Shown here: positions 63,107-64,000 of the stretch, piece after piece | Layout: each line of letters begins with the position of its first letter | Numbering within the stretch: position 1 is the first letter of the stretch | Assembly (NCBI RefSeq): GCF_016892765.1 | Contig: NZ_JAFEMD010000009.1 | Span: forward strand, 82,657 to 146,656 | Source: Microvirga arvi | GTDB taxonomy: Bacteria > Pseudomonadota > Alphaproteobacteria > Rhizobiales > Beijerinckiaceae | Length of the DNA stretch: 64,000 nucleotides | Direction of reading: 5' to 3' | Program-made: the position numbers and the translations under genes | The notes under the pieces: model-generated | The model's input: only the letters and a program-made list of their open reading frames with translations | Told to the model about the DNA's origin: nothing | The model's database searches: none

Positions 63107-63679
63107 CTATTTGCTCGCCAGCTTGTCGAGTTTGGCCTGCATGTCGGCCATCTGCCGCTTCAGGGTATCGAGATCATCCGGCCCCTCCTTGGGAGCGGGC
63201 TTCGCCTCGGGGGTGCCTGAGGAGGGCTGCGGGAAAGGCGAGAACATGCGCATGGCCTCGCTGAAGAAGCCCATGTTCTTGCGCACCTGCTCCTCCATGG
63301 CCTGAAAAGCCGAAGGGCCGAAGGCTTGCGACATCTGCTCCCTAAGCTTCTGCTGCTCCTGGGACAGGTTGTTCATGGAAAACTCGAGATAGCTCGGCAC
63401 CAGGGCCTGCATGCTGTCGCCATAGAAGCGGATCAGCTGGCGGAGCACCGTGACCGGCAGAAGGTTCGGCCCCTCCTTGTTCTCCTGCTCGAAAATGATC
63501 TGGGCGAGCACCGAGCGGGTGATCTCCTCGCCGGATTTCGCGTCGTAGACCACGAAGTCCTCGCCCTTGCGCACCATGCCGGCCAGATCTTCCAGCGTCA
63601 CGTAGGTCGATGTGCCTGTGTGATAGAGGCGGCGGTTGGCATATTTCTTGATGACCGTCGGTTGTTTGTCCGTCGCCAT
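63107..63679 (-). CDS. phaR: Polyhydroxyalkanoate synthesis repressor PhaR
   Basis: 190 residues: the PHB/PHA accumulation regulator DNA-binding domain IKKYANRRLYHTGTSTYVTL (res ~10-30) with LAGMVRKGEDFVVYDAKSGE, then the PHB_acc region LRQLIRFYGDSMQALVPSYL (~90), and a C-terminal Pro/Gly and coiled part. It represses PHB-related genes and binds PHB granules. ATG 63679 (MATDKQPTVIKKY) was chosen; an ATG 63 bases earlier would add a non-conserved tail. It is divergent from phaA. Confidence 0.96.
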   Translation of the reverse strand: MATDKQPTVIKKYANRRLYHTGTSTYVTLEDLAGMVRKGEDFVVYDAKSGEEITRSVLAQIIFEQENKEGPNLLPVTVLRQLIRFYGDSMQALVPSYLEFSMNNLSQEQQKLREQMSQAFGPSAFQAMEEQVRKNMGFFSEAMRMFSPFPQPSSGTPEAKPAPKEGPDDLDTLKRQMADMQAKLDKLASK

Positions 63680-63820
63680 GTTGTCCCGATACGCTCCTGG
63701 GAAAGCCACTGGGCCGTCATCCCTCGGAATGCCGGCCTTCAATGATTATAAGCCTTATGGCAGGCGAGCAAAGCGCCAAAAGTCTAAGGAGCCTTGAGGC
63801 GCGGCCGAACCATCCTATCC

Positions 63821-63826
63821 TTGACA
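63821..63826 (+). promoter_or_regulatory. Possible -35 element of the phaA promoter
   Basis: TTGACA lies 77 bases before the phaA ATG. A matching -10 (near 63843-63848, TTTCAT) is weak. Candidate only. Confidence 0.3.
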
Positions 63827-63902
63827 TCCCACCCCCTGGGGCTTTCATCGGACAAGCACTACATACATTCAGCGTCACACAAGATCAGCACAGGAGAGAG
63901 GC

Positions 63903-64000
63903 ATGGCCCGAGACAGCATCGTTATCGTCGGCGCGGCACGCACCCCCGTCGGCTCGTTCAATGGGGCCTTCGCCAACACCCCGGCCCACGAACTCGGCGC
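63903..64000 (+). CDS. phaA: Acetyl-CoA acetyltransferase (beta-ketothiolase), partial
   Basis: The first 32 codons: MARDSIVIVGAARTPVGSFN, then GAFANTPAHELG, which is the conserved thiolase N-terminus. The rest lies beyond the right edge. AGGAGAGAGGC before ATG is a good SD. With phaR divergent next to it, this is most probably the first PHB enzyme (acetoacetyl-CoA formation); phaB would be expected to follow. Confidence 0.9.
   Translation, partial: MARDSIVIVGAARTPVGSFNGAFANTPAHELG

Overview
The window looks like a chromosomal segment of a GC-rich alphaproteobacterium of the order Hyphomicrobiales, most probably Methylobacteriaceae (Microvirga-like). This is inferred from the coding style, the HWE-family sensor kinase, the PHB genes phaR and phaA, the cydA-cydB-DUF2474 cluster, the type of intergenic palindromes, and a 57-residue 'MSRGDK...' protein common in that order. 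No rRNA or tRNA gene, CRISPR array, insertion sequence or phage gene was recognised. Start codons were chosen by eye from motifs and Shine-Dalgarno (SD) sites; all functions are inferred from protein motifs.

Left part (1-12.2 kb): an SDR gene cut by the window edge and a DapA-like aldolase (minus strand), a 57-aa protein, PEP carboxylase (ppc), an Hsp70 of the YegD type, the RNA-binding factor Tex, and a thiamine importer thiB-thiP-thiQ preceded by a TPP riboswitch.

12.4-24.4 kb is an amino-sugar and cell-wall salvage island. The plus strand carries a GlcNAc-type kinase, a GntR regulator, a NagB-II-type deaminase and nagA. A divergent minus-strand unit carries an oligopeptide-type solute-binding protein, two permeases and a GNAT acetyltransferase, but no ATPase. 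After it the plus strand carries anmK, a serine hydrolase, murQ and a MurK-like kinase. Together they could turn imported or recycled anhMurNAc, MurNAc and GlcNAc into fructose-6-phosphate. TGGT half-sites lie upstream of three of these units.

24.4-33 kb: intergenic palindromes, a PfkB kinase, an orphan HWE kinase, prfC, and a lower-GC locus with a large secreted LprI-like/peptidoglycan-binding protein whose C-terminus appears frameshifted. Next comes a very short transcription unit: a promoter-like sequence, a 24-codon ORF with a 15-base match to the anti-SD tail of 16S rRNA, and a strong terminator.

33-43.5 kb (minus strand): a trehalose block, otsA (with an N-terminal membrane sensor module), otsB, a GH15 glucosidase/trehalase, glucokinase and a zinc deacylase; then a type I secretion ABC transporter and its HlyD adaptor.

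43.8-54.6 kb: a membrane-anchored coiled-coil protein, the cydA-cydB-DUF2474 quinol oxidase, an MBL hydrolase, a small secreted protein, topoisomerase IB, a SemiSWEET, a glycosyltransferase, an ETF-beta-lysine-methyltransferase-like enzyme, a Zur-type regulator and ispG.

54.6-64 kb: kup flanked by copies of a long palindrome, a GNAT, alkaline phosphatase, a prenyl diphosphate synthase, mtgA, rpmF with terminator-like hairpins on both sides, a catalytically degenerate GGDEF/EAL protein, phaR, and the first codons of phaA at the right edge.
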